Positions 7,600-17,762 of a stretch of 64,000 bases of DNA are shown here, piece after piece. The notes beneath the pieces are model-generated. The model was not told the origin of the DNA and searched no databases. It saw only the letters and a list, made by a program, of their open reading frames with translations. Numbering within the stretch: position 1 is the stretch's first letter; each line of letters opens with the position of its first letter. This DNA comes from WLMZ01 sp039920665 (GTDB lineage: Bacteria; Actinomycetota; Acidimicrobiia; Acidimicrobiales; Ilumatobacteraceae): the NCBI GenBank assembly GCA_039920665.1, contig JBDSDH010000136.1, forward strand, positions 32,140-96,139, in the 5' to 3' direction. The position numbers and the translations under genes were made by a program.

Positions 7600-8969
7600 A
7601 CGAACCGAGCTCCGATCCGGGGGGCCTTTCCGGGCTTGCCGCTCGCCACCTGTGGGGCCACTTCTCCAACATGGGCGGGTTCCAACGTGAGCCGATGCCG
7701 GTCATCATGCGTGGCGAGGGCAACTACATCTTCGACCAGCACGGGCACCGGTTGCTCGACGGATTGTCGGGATTGTTCACGGTGCAGGTCGGGCACGGGC
7801 GGCGCGAACTCGCCGAGGCAGCGACCACCCAGGCGGCGACGCTCGGGTACTTTCCACTGTGGAGCTTCGGTCACGAGCCAGGGATCCGACTCGCTGCTCG
7901 ATTGGCCGAGCTCGCTCCCGGGGACCTCAATCGGGTGTTTTTGACCACGGGTGGCGGCGAAGCGGTGGAGAGCGCGTGGAAGCTCGGCGTGCAGTACTTC
8001 GCCGCGATCGGGCAGCCGATGCGACGCAAGGTGATCAGCCGCCACTACGCCTACCACGGGACAACGCTCGGAGCGCTCTCGATCACTGGTGTACCAGCGA
8101 TCAAGAACCCATGGGAGCCGCTGCTCCCCGGCGCAGTGAAGGTGATGAACACCAACTCCTACCGCCGCCCAGAGGGTGCCGATCCTCTCGCTGCGGCCGA
8201 CGACATCGAGGTCCGGATCCTGATGGAGGGACCCGACACCGTGGCCTGTGTGGTGCTCGAGCCGGTGCAGAACACCGGTGGTGCACTCGTACCACCGCCG
8301 GGATATTTCCAACGCGTCCGAGAAATCTGCGACCGCTACGGCGTGCTGCTGGTGAGCGACGAAGTGATCTGCGCGTTCGGCCGCCTCGGGCATTGGTTCG
8401 GCTGCGACCGCTTCGGTTACCAGCCGGACATGATCGTGTTCGCAAAGGGGGTCACCAGCGGCTACGCACCGCTCGGCGGCGTCATCGTCAGCGACCGCTT
8501 GGCCGCGCCGTTCCTCGAGAACGATCGGGTTTTCCTCCATGGATTGACCTTCGGCGGGCACCCCGTGAGTTGCGCGGTCGCGTTGGCCAATATCGATCTG
8601 ATGGAACGAGAGGATCTGCTCGGCAACGTACTGCGCAACGAGGCGGCGTTCGACGACGTGATGGCTCGCCTGGCCGAATTGCCGATCGTCGGCGATGTGC
8701 GCGGCTGCGGCTACTTTCGCGTCGCCGAACTCGTCAAGGACAAGGCCACCAAGGAAACATTCGACGACGAGGAGTGCAATTGGCTGTTGCGGGGCGTGCT
8801 CTCCCCTGCCCTCTACAAGGCGGGACTGTTCTGCCGAGCCGACGATCGGGCCGACCCCGTGGTCGTGCTGTCCCCGCCGCTGACGTGTGGCCCCGACGAG
8901 CTGAGCTTCATCGGAGACACATTGGTACAGGTGTTCACCGATGCCTGGGACGCGCTGCAATCGCGATGA
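7596..8969 (+). CDS. Class III PLP-dependent aminotransferase (putrescine/omega-amino acid:pyruvate type)
   Basis: 457 aa from MNEPSSDPGGLSG; a GTG 9 nt upstream is the alternative. PLP-fold features are TTGGGEAVESAWKLG, the Asp of LLVSDEVICAFGRLG, and the Schiff-base Lys284 in VFAKGVTSGYAPLGG. A substrate-carboxylate region follows (LHGLTFGGHPVSCAVALAN). The closest well-known relatives are omega-amino acid/putrescine:pyruvate aminotransferases. These move the amino group to pyruvate and give alanine plus an aldehyde. The aldehyde dehydrogenase (11173-12600) and alanine dehydrogenase (12728-13906) genes nearby would handle both products. It diverges from potA, and its stop overlaps the next start (ATGA). 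Exact amine specificity is inferred. Confidence 0.9.
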   Translation: MNEPSSDPGGLSGLAARHLWGHFSNMGGFQREPMPVIMRGEGNYIFDQHGHRLLDGLSGLFTVQVGHGRRELAEAATTQAATLGYFPLWSFGHEPGIRLAARLAELAPGDLNRVFLTTGGGEAVESAWKLGVQYFAAIGQPMRRKVISRHYAYHGTTLGALSITGVPAIKNPWEPLLPGAVKVMNTNSYRRPEGADPLAAADDIEVRILMEGPDTVACVVLEPVQNTGGALVPPPGYFQRVREICDRYGVLLVSDEVICAFGRLGHWFGCDRFGYQPDMIVFAKGVTSGYAPLGGVIVSDRLAAPFLENDRVFLHGLTFGGHPVSCAVALANIDLMEREDLLGNVLRNEAAFDDVMARLAELPIVGDVRGCGYFRVAELVKDKATKETFDDEECNWLLRGVLSPALYKAGLFCRADDRADPVVVLSPPLTCGPDELSFIGDTLVQVFTDAWDALQSR

Positions 8970-9661
8970 GCGAGCCTGCGAACATCGATCCCCAACCAGC
9001 CGTTGATCCGCTCTGGGGCTACGTGTCGGCGGGCGAATCTCGCTGGCCGTCGGCGATCGCCGTGAGCGCGATCATGGTGCTGCAGGTGACGCTGCCAGAT
9101 CGGTTGAGTCTCGGTCCGTGGTGGCTCGCACCATTGATCGAGGCGCTGTTGCTGTTCGCTCTCGTCGTGGTCGGTCCCACCCACCTCAACGCCGAATCCC
9201 GCGACCTGCGCATCGTCGCGCTGGCCGTGCTCGGTGTGCTGATTGTGTCCGACGGCAGTTCGCTCGGGTTGCTCGTCCATCATCTGCTGCAGTCGAACAG
9301 CAATGTCAGTGGTCGGACTCTGATCTACTCCGCGGTCGCGGTCTGGTTCACCGCGCTCGTCGCATTTGGACTCTGGTTCTGGGAGATCGATCGCGGCGGT
9401 CCGATCAAGCGATGCACACCAGAACACGACAGGCCCGACTTTCTGTTTCCTCAGATGCAGAGTCCCGGCGCGACCGTCGAACCGTGGACGCCGCGATTCA
9501 CGGACTATCTCTACCTGTCGTTCACGAACTCCACCGCCTTCAGTCCCACCGACACAATGCCGCTCACCGGACGGGCCAAGGCGTTGATGGCAGCCCAGTC
9601 GTTGGCATCGTTGACGACGATCGTCGTCGTCGGCGCCCGAGCGGTCAACATCTTGAATTGA
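8966..9661 (+). CDS. Conserved integral membrane protein, function unknown
   Basis: 231 aa. The ATG overlaps the aminotransferase stop (ATGA), so it is cotranslated with it. Hydrophobic segments lie near residues 32-50, 55-73, 80-105 and 120-138, and a final one is near 205-225. The C-terminal block (FTDYLYLSFTNSTAFSPTD, then MPLTGRAKALMAAQSLASL and ARAVNILN) is strongly patterned and resembles DUF1345-like or two-TM channel-pore membrane proteins, but I cannot assign a family firmly. Coupling to an amine aminotransferase suggests a role in amine or product flux or in sensing; that is inference. Confidence 0.8.
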   Translation: MSEPANIDPQPAVDPLWGYVSAGESRWPSAIAVSAIMVLQVTLPDRLSLGPWWLAPLIEALLLFALVVVGPTHLNAESRDLRIVALAVLGVLIVSDGSSLGLLVHHLLQSNSNVSGRTLIYSAVAVWFTALVAFGLWFWEIDRGGPIKRCTPEHDRPDFLFPQMQSPGATVEPWTPRFTDYLYLSFTNSTAFSPTDTMPLTGRAKALMAAQSLASLTTIVVVGARAVNILN

Positions 9662-9697
9662 CGGCTGCGGTGGGCATATCCGCCAGAATGTGAGCGG

Positions 9698-11140
<1,443 letters not shown>

Positions 11141-11172
11141 CCAATCCGAGACCGCTGGCCTCTGATCGCCGG

Positions 11173-12600
11173 TCAGCTCTCGATGTTGGCCATGACGTGC
11201 TTGATCCGGGTGTAGTCATCGAGCGCGTAGGCGGACAGATCTTTGCCGTAGCCGCTCTTCTTGTACCCGCCGTGGGGCATCTCGGCGACGAGTGGGATGT
11301 GGGTGTTGATCCAGACGCAGCCGAAGTCGAGCCGCTTCGACATCCGCATCGCCCGACCGAAATCCTTGGTCCACACCGATGAGGCCAGGCCGTACTCGAC
11401 CCCGTTGGCCCATCGCACCGCTTCGTCCTCGTCGCTGAACTGTTGGACCGTGATGACCGGGCCGAAGATCTCGTTCTGGATCATCTCGTCGTCCTGGCGC
11501 AAACCAGAGACGACGGTCGGCTCGTAGAAATAACCCGTGTCGCCGACCCGGTGGCCCCCGTTGGACACAGTGGCGTGATCGGGAGTGCGATCGAGGAAGC
11601 CGCTGACACGAGCCAGTTGATTGGCGTTGTTGACCGGCCCGTAGAGCACGTCCTGGTCATCGGGCATTCCGGTCTTGAGTCCGGCGGCGGCCTCACTGAG
11701 GGCTGCGACAAAATCGCTGTAGATGCCGGGCGCGACGATGACCCGGGTCGCTGCCGTGCAGTCCTGACCGGCGTTGAAGAAACCAGCGGTCGAAATACCC
11801 TCGGCCGCGGCAGCAATGTCGGCGTCATCGAACACGACGACAGGTGCTTTGCCGCCGAGTTCGAGATGCAGCCGCTTGAGGCTGTGCGACGCTGCTTCGG
11901 CGACCTCCATTCCGGCCCGCACCGAACCGGTGATGCTCACCATCGCCGGCGCATCGTGAACCACCATCGCCCGGCCGGTGTCACGGTCGCCGTTGACGAC
12001 GTTGAAGACACCCTTGGGCAAGAACTCGGCTGCGATTTCGGCGAGCAGGGCGGCAGTCGCCGGCGTGGTGTCGCTCGGCTTGAGCACGACGGTGTTGCCG
12101 GCCGCTATCGCCGGAGCGAACTTCCAGACGGCCATCATCATCGGATAGTTCCAGGGCGTGACCTGAGCGCACACCCCAACGGGTTCACGCCGGACAAAGC
12201 TTGTCATCCCGCGCATGTACTCCGCCGCGGCCTTGCCCTCGAGATGGCGAGCTGCGGTGGCGAAGAAGCGGATCTGATCGACCATCGGCGGGATCTCTTC
12301 GCTGCGGGTGAGCGCGATCGGCTTACCGGTGTTGGCCACCTCGCGAGCAATCAGTTCCTCGGCTCGCGCCTCGACGGCGTCGGCGATCCTGATCAGTGCG
12401 AGAGACCGCTCGGACGGCGTCGAGTCCTTCCACCCCTCGAATGCAGCGGCTGCAGCCCGCATTGCCACGTCGACATCGGCCGGACCCGACAGCGTGGCTT
12501 CCGCGTACTGCTCACCGGTGGTGGGGTCGATGACGACGCTCGTGCGACCGTCTGCGGCATCGACGTACTCACCGTTGACGAAGTTCTTGAATTGCTCCAT
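11173..12600 (-). CDS. Aldehyde dehydrogenase, gamma-aminobutyraldehyde dehydrogenase-like
   Basis: 475 aa, full length for the ALDH superfamily. Visible elements are the NAD-binding segment (TPWNYPMMMAVWKFAPAIAA, VLKPSDTTP), the general-base Glu in LELGGKAPVVVFDDAD, the nucleophile Cys281 in NAGQDCTAATR, and the C-terminal EIFGPVITV and SGYGKDLSAYALDDYT blocks. The last resembles aminobutyraldehyde/betaine aldehyde dehydrogenases (PatD/PuuC class). The predicted reaction is an aminoaldehyde plus NAD(P)+ to the corresponding amino acid, the step after putrescine transamination or amine oxidation. It diverges from ald across 127 nt. Substrate assignment rests on neighbourhood and family resemblance. 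Confidence 0.9.
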   Translation of the reverse strand: MEQFKNFVNGEYVDAADGRTSVVIDPTTGEQYAEATLSGPADVDVAMRAAAAAFEGWKDSTPSERSLALIRIADAVEARAEELIAREVANTGKPIALTRSEEIPPMVDQIRFFATAARHLEGKAAAEYMRGMTSFVRREPVGVCAQVTPWNYPMMMAVWKFAPAIAAGNTVVLKPSDTTPATAALLAEIAAEFLPKGVFNVVNGDRDTGRAMVVHDAPAMVSITGSVRAGMEVAEAASHSLKRLHLELGGKAPVVVFDDADIAAAAEGISTAGFFNAGQDCTAATRVIVAPGIYSDFVAALSEAAAGLKTGMPDDQDVLYGPVNNANQLARVSGFLDRTPDHATVSNGGHRVGDTGYFYEPTVVSGLRQDDEMIQNEIFGPVITVQQFSDEDEAVRWANGVEYGLASSVWTKDFGRAMRMSKRLDFGCVWINTHIPLVAEMPHGGYKKSGYGKDLSAYALDDYTRIKHVMANIES

Positions 12601-12727
12601 CCACTAGAGATAGCAGGTTTTGAATCGGTACCGAACGGGAGTGCGGAGGACCACCAATGCAGGGAACAACCGTTCCGGATCATCGGGCAAGTGAAATCCC
12701 TACGCCGGATTGTGCAATATTGGCCAC

Positions 12728-13906
12728 ATGACCAACACCCAACCCGCGGCGAATACGACGTCACCAGCGACTTCGATGTCACCAGCGATCAGAACCGTCG
12801 GTGTCCCGAAGGAAATCAAGACCGCCGAGCATCGGGTCGCGATGACGCCGGATGGCGTCCGCGAGCTGGAGCGGCACGGAATCGCCGTGTTCATCGAAAC
12901 GCAAGCCGGCGCAGGTGCGAGCTTCGCCGACGCCGATTACGTCGCGGCCGGGGCCACGATCGTGCCAACCGCTGCCGACGCCTGGTCGCAGGAGATGGTC
13001 GTCAAGGTCAAAGAACCCAAGGCAGAGGAGTTCCAGTTTCTTCGCCCGGATCTCACGCTGTTCACATACCTCCACCTCGCTGCGTATCCCCAGGTCGCTC
13101 ATGCCCTCCTCGCTGCCGGCACGACCGGCGTTGCCTACGAGACGGTCCAACTGGACTCGGGGGCACTCCCTCTGTTGGCGCCGATGAGCGAGGTTGCCGG
13201 GCGGCTGGCTCCCCAGATGGGCGCCCATTATCTTGAGCGACACAACGGTGGACGGGGTGTTCTGATGGGTGGCGCGCCAGGCGTCCGTCCGGCCAAGGTG
13301 GTCGTCCTCGGAGCGGGCAACGTCGGCTGGAACTCTGCCTGGATCGCCGCCGGCATGGAAGCCGAAGTGGTCCTGTTCGACAAGAATCTCGACCGGTTGC
13401 GCTGGGTCGATCAGATCCAAAAGGGCCGAATCGTCACGCTCGCATCGAATCGCGGCGCAATCGAACGTCACCTCGCTGACGCCGATCTGGTGATCGGTGC
13501 GGTACTCGTGGCCGGCGGTCGGGCGCCGGTGGTGGTCAGCGAGGACATGGTTCGCAACATGAAGCCGGGCGCCGTGATCGTCGATGTCGCGATCGATCAG
13601 GGCGGGTGCATCGAGACGATCCACGAGACCACCCACAACGACCCCGTCTACACGCTTCACGGCGTCCTGCACTACGGCGTTGGCAACATGCCCGGAGCAG
13701 TACCCCACACGAGCACGTATGCACTGACGAATGCAACCCTGCCGTACCAGCTCGAGGTCGCACTGTTCGGCGCCACCGGGGCTGCGCGGCGCGACCCTGC
13801 GCTCGCCCACGGACTCAACACCGTCGGTGGGCACGTCGTCAACGCGCCGGTCGCCGAAGCGTTGGCCGTACCGTTCATGAGCCCGACCAAACTTTTCGTC
13901 GACTGA
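12728..13906 (+). CDS. ald: Alanine dehydrogenase
   Basis: 392 aa from MTNTQPAANT; an ATG at MSPAIRTVGVPKE would give the more usual length of about 370 aa and cannot be excluded. Family features are VGVPKEIKTAEHRVAMTPDG, the substrate Lys in VVKVKEPKAEEF, the catalytic His in FTYLHLAAYPQ, the NAD motif VVVLGAGNVGWNSAWIAAGM, and the ending HGLNTVGGHVVNAPVAEAL. It interconverts L-alanine and pyruvate with NAD+. Beside a pyruvate-dependent aminotransferase it would regenerate pyruvate and release ammonia, closing the cycle. The upstream gap contains an A/T-rich stretch (TTGTGCAATATT) close to the start that could be an Lrp/AsnC-type or -10 element. Confidence 0.94.
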   Translation: MTNTQPAANTTSPATSMSPAIRTVGVPKEIKTAEHRVAMTPDGVRELERHGIAVFIETQAGAGASFADADYVAAGATIVPTAADAWSQEMVVKVKEPKAEEFQFLRPDLTLFTYLHLAAYPQVAHALLAAGTTGVAYETVQLDSGALPLLAPMSEVAGRLAPQMGAHYLERHNGGRGVLMGGAPGVRPAKVVVLGAGNVGWNSAWIAAGMEAEVVLFDKNLDRLRWVDQIQKGRIVTLASNRGAIERHLADADLVIGAVLVAGGRAPVVVSEDMVRNMKPGAVIVDVAIDQGGCIETIHETTHNDPVYTLHGVLHYGVGNMPGAVPHTSTYALTNATLPYQLEVALFGATGAARRDPALAHGLNTVGGHVVNAPVAEALAVPFMSPTKLFVD

Positions 13907-13949
13907 TCACTTCCCATTGTCCGGCAGGTTCAGCGTGATCTCGGTCGGT

Positions 13950-14537
13950 TCAGCGAGGTTTGCGCCACATCAGCCATTGCTGCACGCCGGCTTTGTGGGT
14001 GATGACATCGGTGACCTCGAAGCCGAACCGTCCGTAGAACGCCAGGTTCGATTCCTTCGATGACTCGAGGTACGCGCCGACCCCCTCGTCGTCGCAGCGT
14101 TGCAGCATCGGCGTCAGCAGCGCGCCACCGAATCCGTTTCCCTGATGTTCGGGGGCGGTGCCGAGGAACTCGAGGTAGTAGTGCGGTTCGCTCGGGTGAT
14201 GCTTCTCGAGTGTGGTGAGGATCGCGAGGTTGGCGAACAGTCGCCGTCCGAACACCCGGATCAGCGCCGGCGCATTCTTGACGATCGCGGCGACGGGTGT
14301 CTTCCAGAGGTCGGGCGGAGCCCAGATCGCGGCGGCCTCGCTGCCGGCGGTTCGATAGACGAGGTGATGACGCATCTGCAGGTTGGTCATGATTTCGAAG
14401 AATCGGGTGGCGGGTGCCAGCGGCACCGACCCCCCGAACAGCACCGAGAAAACTGGATCATCGTGGAACGCCTTGGCCAAGCTGCGCGCGATCGCAGGAA
14501 CATCATCGTTGGACACGGGCAACACGTCGACGGACAC
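13950..14537 (-). CDS. GNAT-family N-acetyltransferase
   Basis: 195 aa from a GTG (MSVDVLPVSNDD). The acetyl-CoA-binding core is YYLEFLGTAPEHQGNGFGGALL, with the QGNGFGG pyrophosphate loop. It is followed by a conserved LESSKESNLAFYGRFGFEV segment typical of GNAT proteins. The substrate is unknown. The start has a TANNNT box exactly 6 nt upstream and no Shine-Dalgarno, consistent with leaderless transcription. It lies between ald (convergent, 43 nt) and the glycan cluster and may be unrelated to either. Confidence 0.88.
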   Translation of the reverse strand: MSVDVLPVSNDDVPAIARSLAKAFHDDPVFSVLFGGSVPLAPATRFFEIMTNLQMRHHLVYRTAGSEAAAIWAPPDLWKTPVAAIVKNAPALIRVFGRRLFANLAILTTLEKHHPSEPHYYLEFLGTAPEHQGNGFGGALLTPMLQRCDDEGVGAYLESSKESNLAFYGRFGFEVTDVITHKAGVQQWLMWRKPR

Positions 14538-14549
14538 GGGCGAACGCTA
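14538..14549 (-). promoter_or_regulatory. Leaderless-type promoter for the GNAT gene
   Basis: TAGCGT lies at 14544-14549 on the minus strand, followed by six bases (TCGCCC) and then the GTG start. It matches the actinobacterial TANNNT-N6-start pattern. It overlaps the 3' end of the adjacent membrane protein gene (stop at 14547). Confidence 0.5.
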
Positions 14550-15935
14550 TCCCCCGGCCGGCGCGGCCGGTTCAACCGCTACGTCCGGCGGCAGCCCGAG
14601 GGCTTGGCGGACACGGGCGACCTCCGCCACGTCTGCGGGCACTCGTGGCACGATCGCGCCCTGTTCGACGAGCCACGGGATCGAACGCACCTCGACGTCG
14701 GGACTGTTCGGAAATGGTCGACGGAGGGGGTCGGCGGCCGCGCCGAGACCCGAACCTGCGATCAGTTCCAGCGTGTCTCGTTCGATGCGAACTGCGTGTG
14801 CCCACGACGCCGATTGCTGGCGCAGGATCGATACGTTGGCGCCCACCGAGAGGCCGACCACGATCAATCCCGCAAGCCTGACTTCGCGGCTGATCCGGTG
14901 CAACTCGTCGATCATCAGTGCAAAGGCCGGGGCGATGATCATTGCGGCCATGTGCAGGTAGCGCGACGACGAAGCGATCTCGACTCCGAAACCCACTCGC
15001 TGAAAGCCGATCGCGGAAAACATCACGGCGACAGTTGCGCACAGCGCCAGCATGGTCGTCTGCGTGGGTCGCCCATGCCGGCTCTGCATCGACACGGCGA
15101 GGGTGGCGAGGATCGCGATGCCGGCAAGTCCGGGCAAGGTTGTCATCGCCGCGAATGTGTCGCTGACGCCACGGACCACGAATGCCGGCAGCAGTGACTG
15201 GTTACCCGGACGGGCATCGGCGGCGCGGTCGCTCGACCATGTGACGAGCCACCACAGGTAGGCCAAACCCTGGGGAACCACGGCGATCAGCAACGGCTTC
15301 CACCGTTGTCGGAGCGCGAGTAACACGCCGACACCGACGAGGAAGATCGGACCGAATCCGGACGACATCATCCCGATCACGGCGAGTCCGGCACCCATGT
15401 AGTCGCGACGGTCCGCAGGCCCGTCATGACTGACCAGCACGACCTGGGCCAAGAACACCAACAGCGACAGCAGGTAACAGATCTGAATCGCGAAGACGAG
15501 GTTCTCCCAGCCCGACCCGAACACCAACAGCAGCGTGCAGACCATCGTGGTCGTCCACGGCGAGACCCGGTTGCGCAGGCAGATCACCCGCACCAGGCAC
15601 ACTGAACCAAGATGGGCAACAAGCGTCGGGATCAGGAACGGCCAATACGAATCGAGCCCGAACAGTCGACGAGTGGCGGCGAAGATCAGGAACGGGATCG
15701 TCAGCCAATGACCGTCTTGTGGATCGAACAACCAGTGCTGCCACCCCTGGGTCTCGAGTACCCGCTCGCGACTGATGACGCTGGCCCAGTCGTCGCGGGT
15801 GAACCACTGTTGGCGACCGACTGCGTAATAGGCCAACACTGCACCGACGAGCGCAAGTCGGAAGACCCATGTCGCAGTGCTCGCCGTTGCCAGGCGCCGG
15901 GCGATGTCCCGCACGGTTGCTTCGGCTCTGCTCAT
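14547..15935 (-). CDS. Polytopic membrane protein, GT-C glycosyltransferase-like
   Basis: 462 aa. About ten hydrophobic helices are visible from residue 25 to 390. A first external loop carries WFTRDDWASVISRERVLETQGW and then FDPQDGHWLTIP. Acidic residues in the first loop of a polytopic protein of this size fit GT-C-type lipid-linked glycosyltransferases, but no named family is certain. It is the last gene of a leftward set epimerase-DegT-GT2-this protein and starts 4 nt after the GT2 stop. A role in transferring sugars across the membrane for a surface polymer is inferred. Confidence 0.75.
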   Translation of the reverse strand: MSRAEATVRDIARRLATASTATWVFRLALVGAVLAYYAVGRQQWFTRDDWASVISRERVLETQGWQHWLFDPQDGHWLTIPFLIFAATRRLFGLDSYWPFLIPTLVAHLGSVCLVRVICLRNRVSPWTTTMVCTLLLVFGSGWENLVFAIQICYLLSLLVFLAQVVLVSHDGPADRRDYMGAGLAVIGMMSSGFGPIFLVGVGVLLALRQRWKPLLIAVVPQGLAYLWWLVTWSSDRAADARPGNQSLLPAFVVRGVSDTFAAMTTLPGLAGIAILATLAVSMQSRHGRPTQTTMLALCATVAVMFSAIGFQRVGFGVEIASSSRYLHMAAMIIAPAFALMIDELHRISREVRLAGLIVVGLSVGANVSILRQQSASWAHAVRIERDTLELIAGSGLGAAADPLRRPFPNSPDVEVRSIPWLVEQGAIVPRVPADVAEVARVRQALGLPPDVAVEPAAPAGG

Positions 15936-15939
15936 CTGC

Positions 15940-16656
15940 TCACCCGCGCACCACGATCCGCCACCACAGCTGCAGCAATTGGCGGGCGCTACGAGCGATC
16001 GCTGGCACCCGGAAGAACTGCGACTTGCCCGACGGCCGCGCGTAATGATGCACGGGAGCTTCGACGAATCGAGCGTGTTGATCGTCGAAACTGCGCATCA
16101 TCTCGACACAGATCACTCCGCTGGTCGACGTCAGCGCCCGGTCGATGATCAGCTTGCGGCGGAACAACCGGAAGTCGCAATCGGTGTCGCGACCGGGCAG
16201 GCCGAACAGCAACTTGACCACATGGTGGTAGCAGCGACCGATGATCTTGCGATGGATCGGGTCGCCACGCCCGAGCTTGTAGCCCTGCACGATGTCGACC
16301 TCGTCGGTGGCGAGCGACGCCAGGAGCGACGCTTCCTTGGCGTCGTACTGTGCATCGCCATCGGTGTAGAAGATCCACTCCATCCGGGCCGCCTCGAAAC
16401 CGCTGATGAGCGCGCCGCCGTACCCACGATTCTTGTCGTGGTGGATCACCCGGAGCCACGGGCGAGCCATCGCAAGTTCGTCGAGCACTGCACGCGAACC
16501 ATCGGACGAGCCGTCGTTGACGACGATCACTTCCAGTTCATCGGCGTGATCCACGAGCGCTGTATGGACGTCGTCGACGAGTCCGCCGATGGTTGCCGCG
16601 TCGTTGTAACAGGGGAACATCGCGGACACCCCGCTCAGTCGGCGAGCGTCTGCCAT
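15940..16656 (-). CDS. Family 2 glycosyltransferase (DPM1-like)
   Basis: 238 aa from MADARRLSGVSAMFPCYND, whose ATG overlaps the DegT stop by one base (TGATG). The GT-A nucleotide-sugar fold is shown by VIVVNDGSSDGSRAVL, NRGYGGALISGFEAA and the DxD-type YTDGDAQYD. The later QGYKLGRGDPIHRKIIGR and DTDCDFRLFRR blocks are typical of polyprenyl-phosphate mannosyl/glucosyltransferase-like enzymes. There is no C-terminal membrane pair, so the product is probably peripheral to the membrane. It likely transfers a sugar to polyprenyl phosphate or a glycolipid in the glycan pathway. Confidence 0.9.
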   Translation of the reverse strand: MADARRLSGVSAMFPCYNDAATIGGLVDDVHTALVDHADELEVIVVNDGSSDGSRAVLDELAMARPWLRVIHHDKNRGYGGALISGFEAARMEWIFYTDGDAQYDAKEASLLASLATDEVDIVQGYKLGRGDPIHRKIIGRCYHHVVKLLFGLPGRDTDCDFRLFRRKLIIDRALTSTSGVICVEMMRSFDDQHARFVEAPVHHYARPSGKSQFFRVPAIARSARQLLQLWWRIVVRG

Positions 16657-17762
16657 CAGTGCAACACGGGACGGGAAGCAATGTCGGCCAAGGCGCAGCC
16701 GACGAGATCGATTTCGGCGTCGGTCATCTCGGGAAAGCACGGCACCGTCACACACTCGCGCGCCCACGCCTGCGACTCGGTGCAGGTGGCGCGAGTGAAG
16801 CGTCGATAGGCGGGCTGCTCGGTGATCGCGAGTGGGTAGTGGATCGCGGTTGCGACATCGAGTTCGGCGCATGCGGCGCGGAACTCATCGCGGTGGCTGC
16901 TGCGAGCAACGCACAGGTGAAAGACGTGTTCGGCGCTCTCGCGCTGCCAGCGCAGCGAGGGTGCTTGCTCTCGGTAGTGGTGCGCGATCTGGCGGCGGCG
17001 GGCGTTGCCAACGGTCAAGTCCTCGAGTGCCAATCGCAGCCAGGCTGCCTCGACTTCTGACATCCGAAAGTTCTGGGAGATCTCGTCGTGCACGTACAAC
17101 TCCGTCATCCCGTGGACACGAAGGCGACGGGCGCGAGCGTCGATCTCGGCGTCGAACGTCACCACCGCTCCCCCGTCACCGATCCCACCGAGGTTCTTGG
17201 TCGGGTAGAAGCTGTAGGCGGTTGCGGCCGAACGGCGATGGTTGGCGACCGCCCCATGGGCTTGGGCGGCGTCCTCGATGATCGGCAGGTGAGTGTCGGG
17301 CAAGACAGCCGCCTGGCCATAGAGATGCACGACGATGACGGCCCGTGTGCGATCAGTCGTCGCCGCGGCCACGAGTGCGGGATCGAGGTTGGCGGTATCG
17401 GCCAACACGTCGACCGGGACCGGCGTGGCACCGACTGCGCAGACGGCGGCAGCGGTGGGGACGGCGGTGAACGCGGGCACGATCACCTCGTCGCCGACGC
17501 CGATTCCGAGTGCGGCGAGCGCCAACTGCAGCGCCGAGGCCCCGGAGGCGACCGTTGCGACGAACGGTGGATTCGCGTCCGACGGTGGCGCAGCACCGAT
17601 CGCAGACTCACTCGCCATGAGCCATGCGCCGAAGTCGCGCTCGAAGCACTCGGTCTGCTCACCGAGCAGGAACCGACCGCTCGCGCTCACATCGGCTGCG
17701 ACCGACGCAAACCGCTGAGCCCGCGCCGCGCCGAGCCGACTCAGGTCGACGACAGGTACCAC
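16656..17762 (-). CDS. DegT/DnrJ/EryC1 family sugar aminotransferase
   Basis: 368 aa from a GTG (MVPVVDLSRLGAARAQRFAS). The gene overlaps the upstream epimerase by 22 nt. Features are FLLGEQTECFERDFGAWL, VASGASALQLALAALGIGVGDEVIVPAFTAV, the PLP-contact Asp in IIEDAAQAHGA, and the Schiff-base Lys189 in FYPTKNLGGIGDGG. These PLP enzymes aminate nucleotide-bound keto-sugars. Adjacent to an NAD-dependent epimerase/dehydratase, it most likely helps make an amino-deoxy sugar donor for the neighbouring glycosyltransferases. The exact sugar cannot be predicted. Confidence 0.92.
   Translation of the reverse strand: MVPVVDLSRLGAARAQRFASVAADVSASGRFLLGEQTECFERDFGAWLMASESAIGAAPPSDANPPFVATVASGASALQLALAALGIGVGDEVIVPAFTAVPTAAAVCAVGATPVPVDVLADTANLDPALVAAATTDRTRAVIVVHLYGQAAVLPDTHLPIIEDAAQAHGAVANHRRSAATAYSFYPTKNLGGIGDGGAVVTFDAEIDARARRLRVHGMTELYVHDEISQNFRMSEVEAAWLRLALEDLTVGNARRRQIAHHYREQAPSLRWQRESAEHVFHLCVARSSHRDEFRAACAELDVATAIHYPLAITEQPAYRRFTRATCTESQAWARECVTVPCFPEMTDAEIDLVGCALADIASRPVLH

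Noticed and set aside
14040..14060. tRNA-like T-loop (GGTTCGATTCC)
   Set aside because: It is inside the GNAT coding sequence and no acceptor, D or anticodon stem pairs around it.
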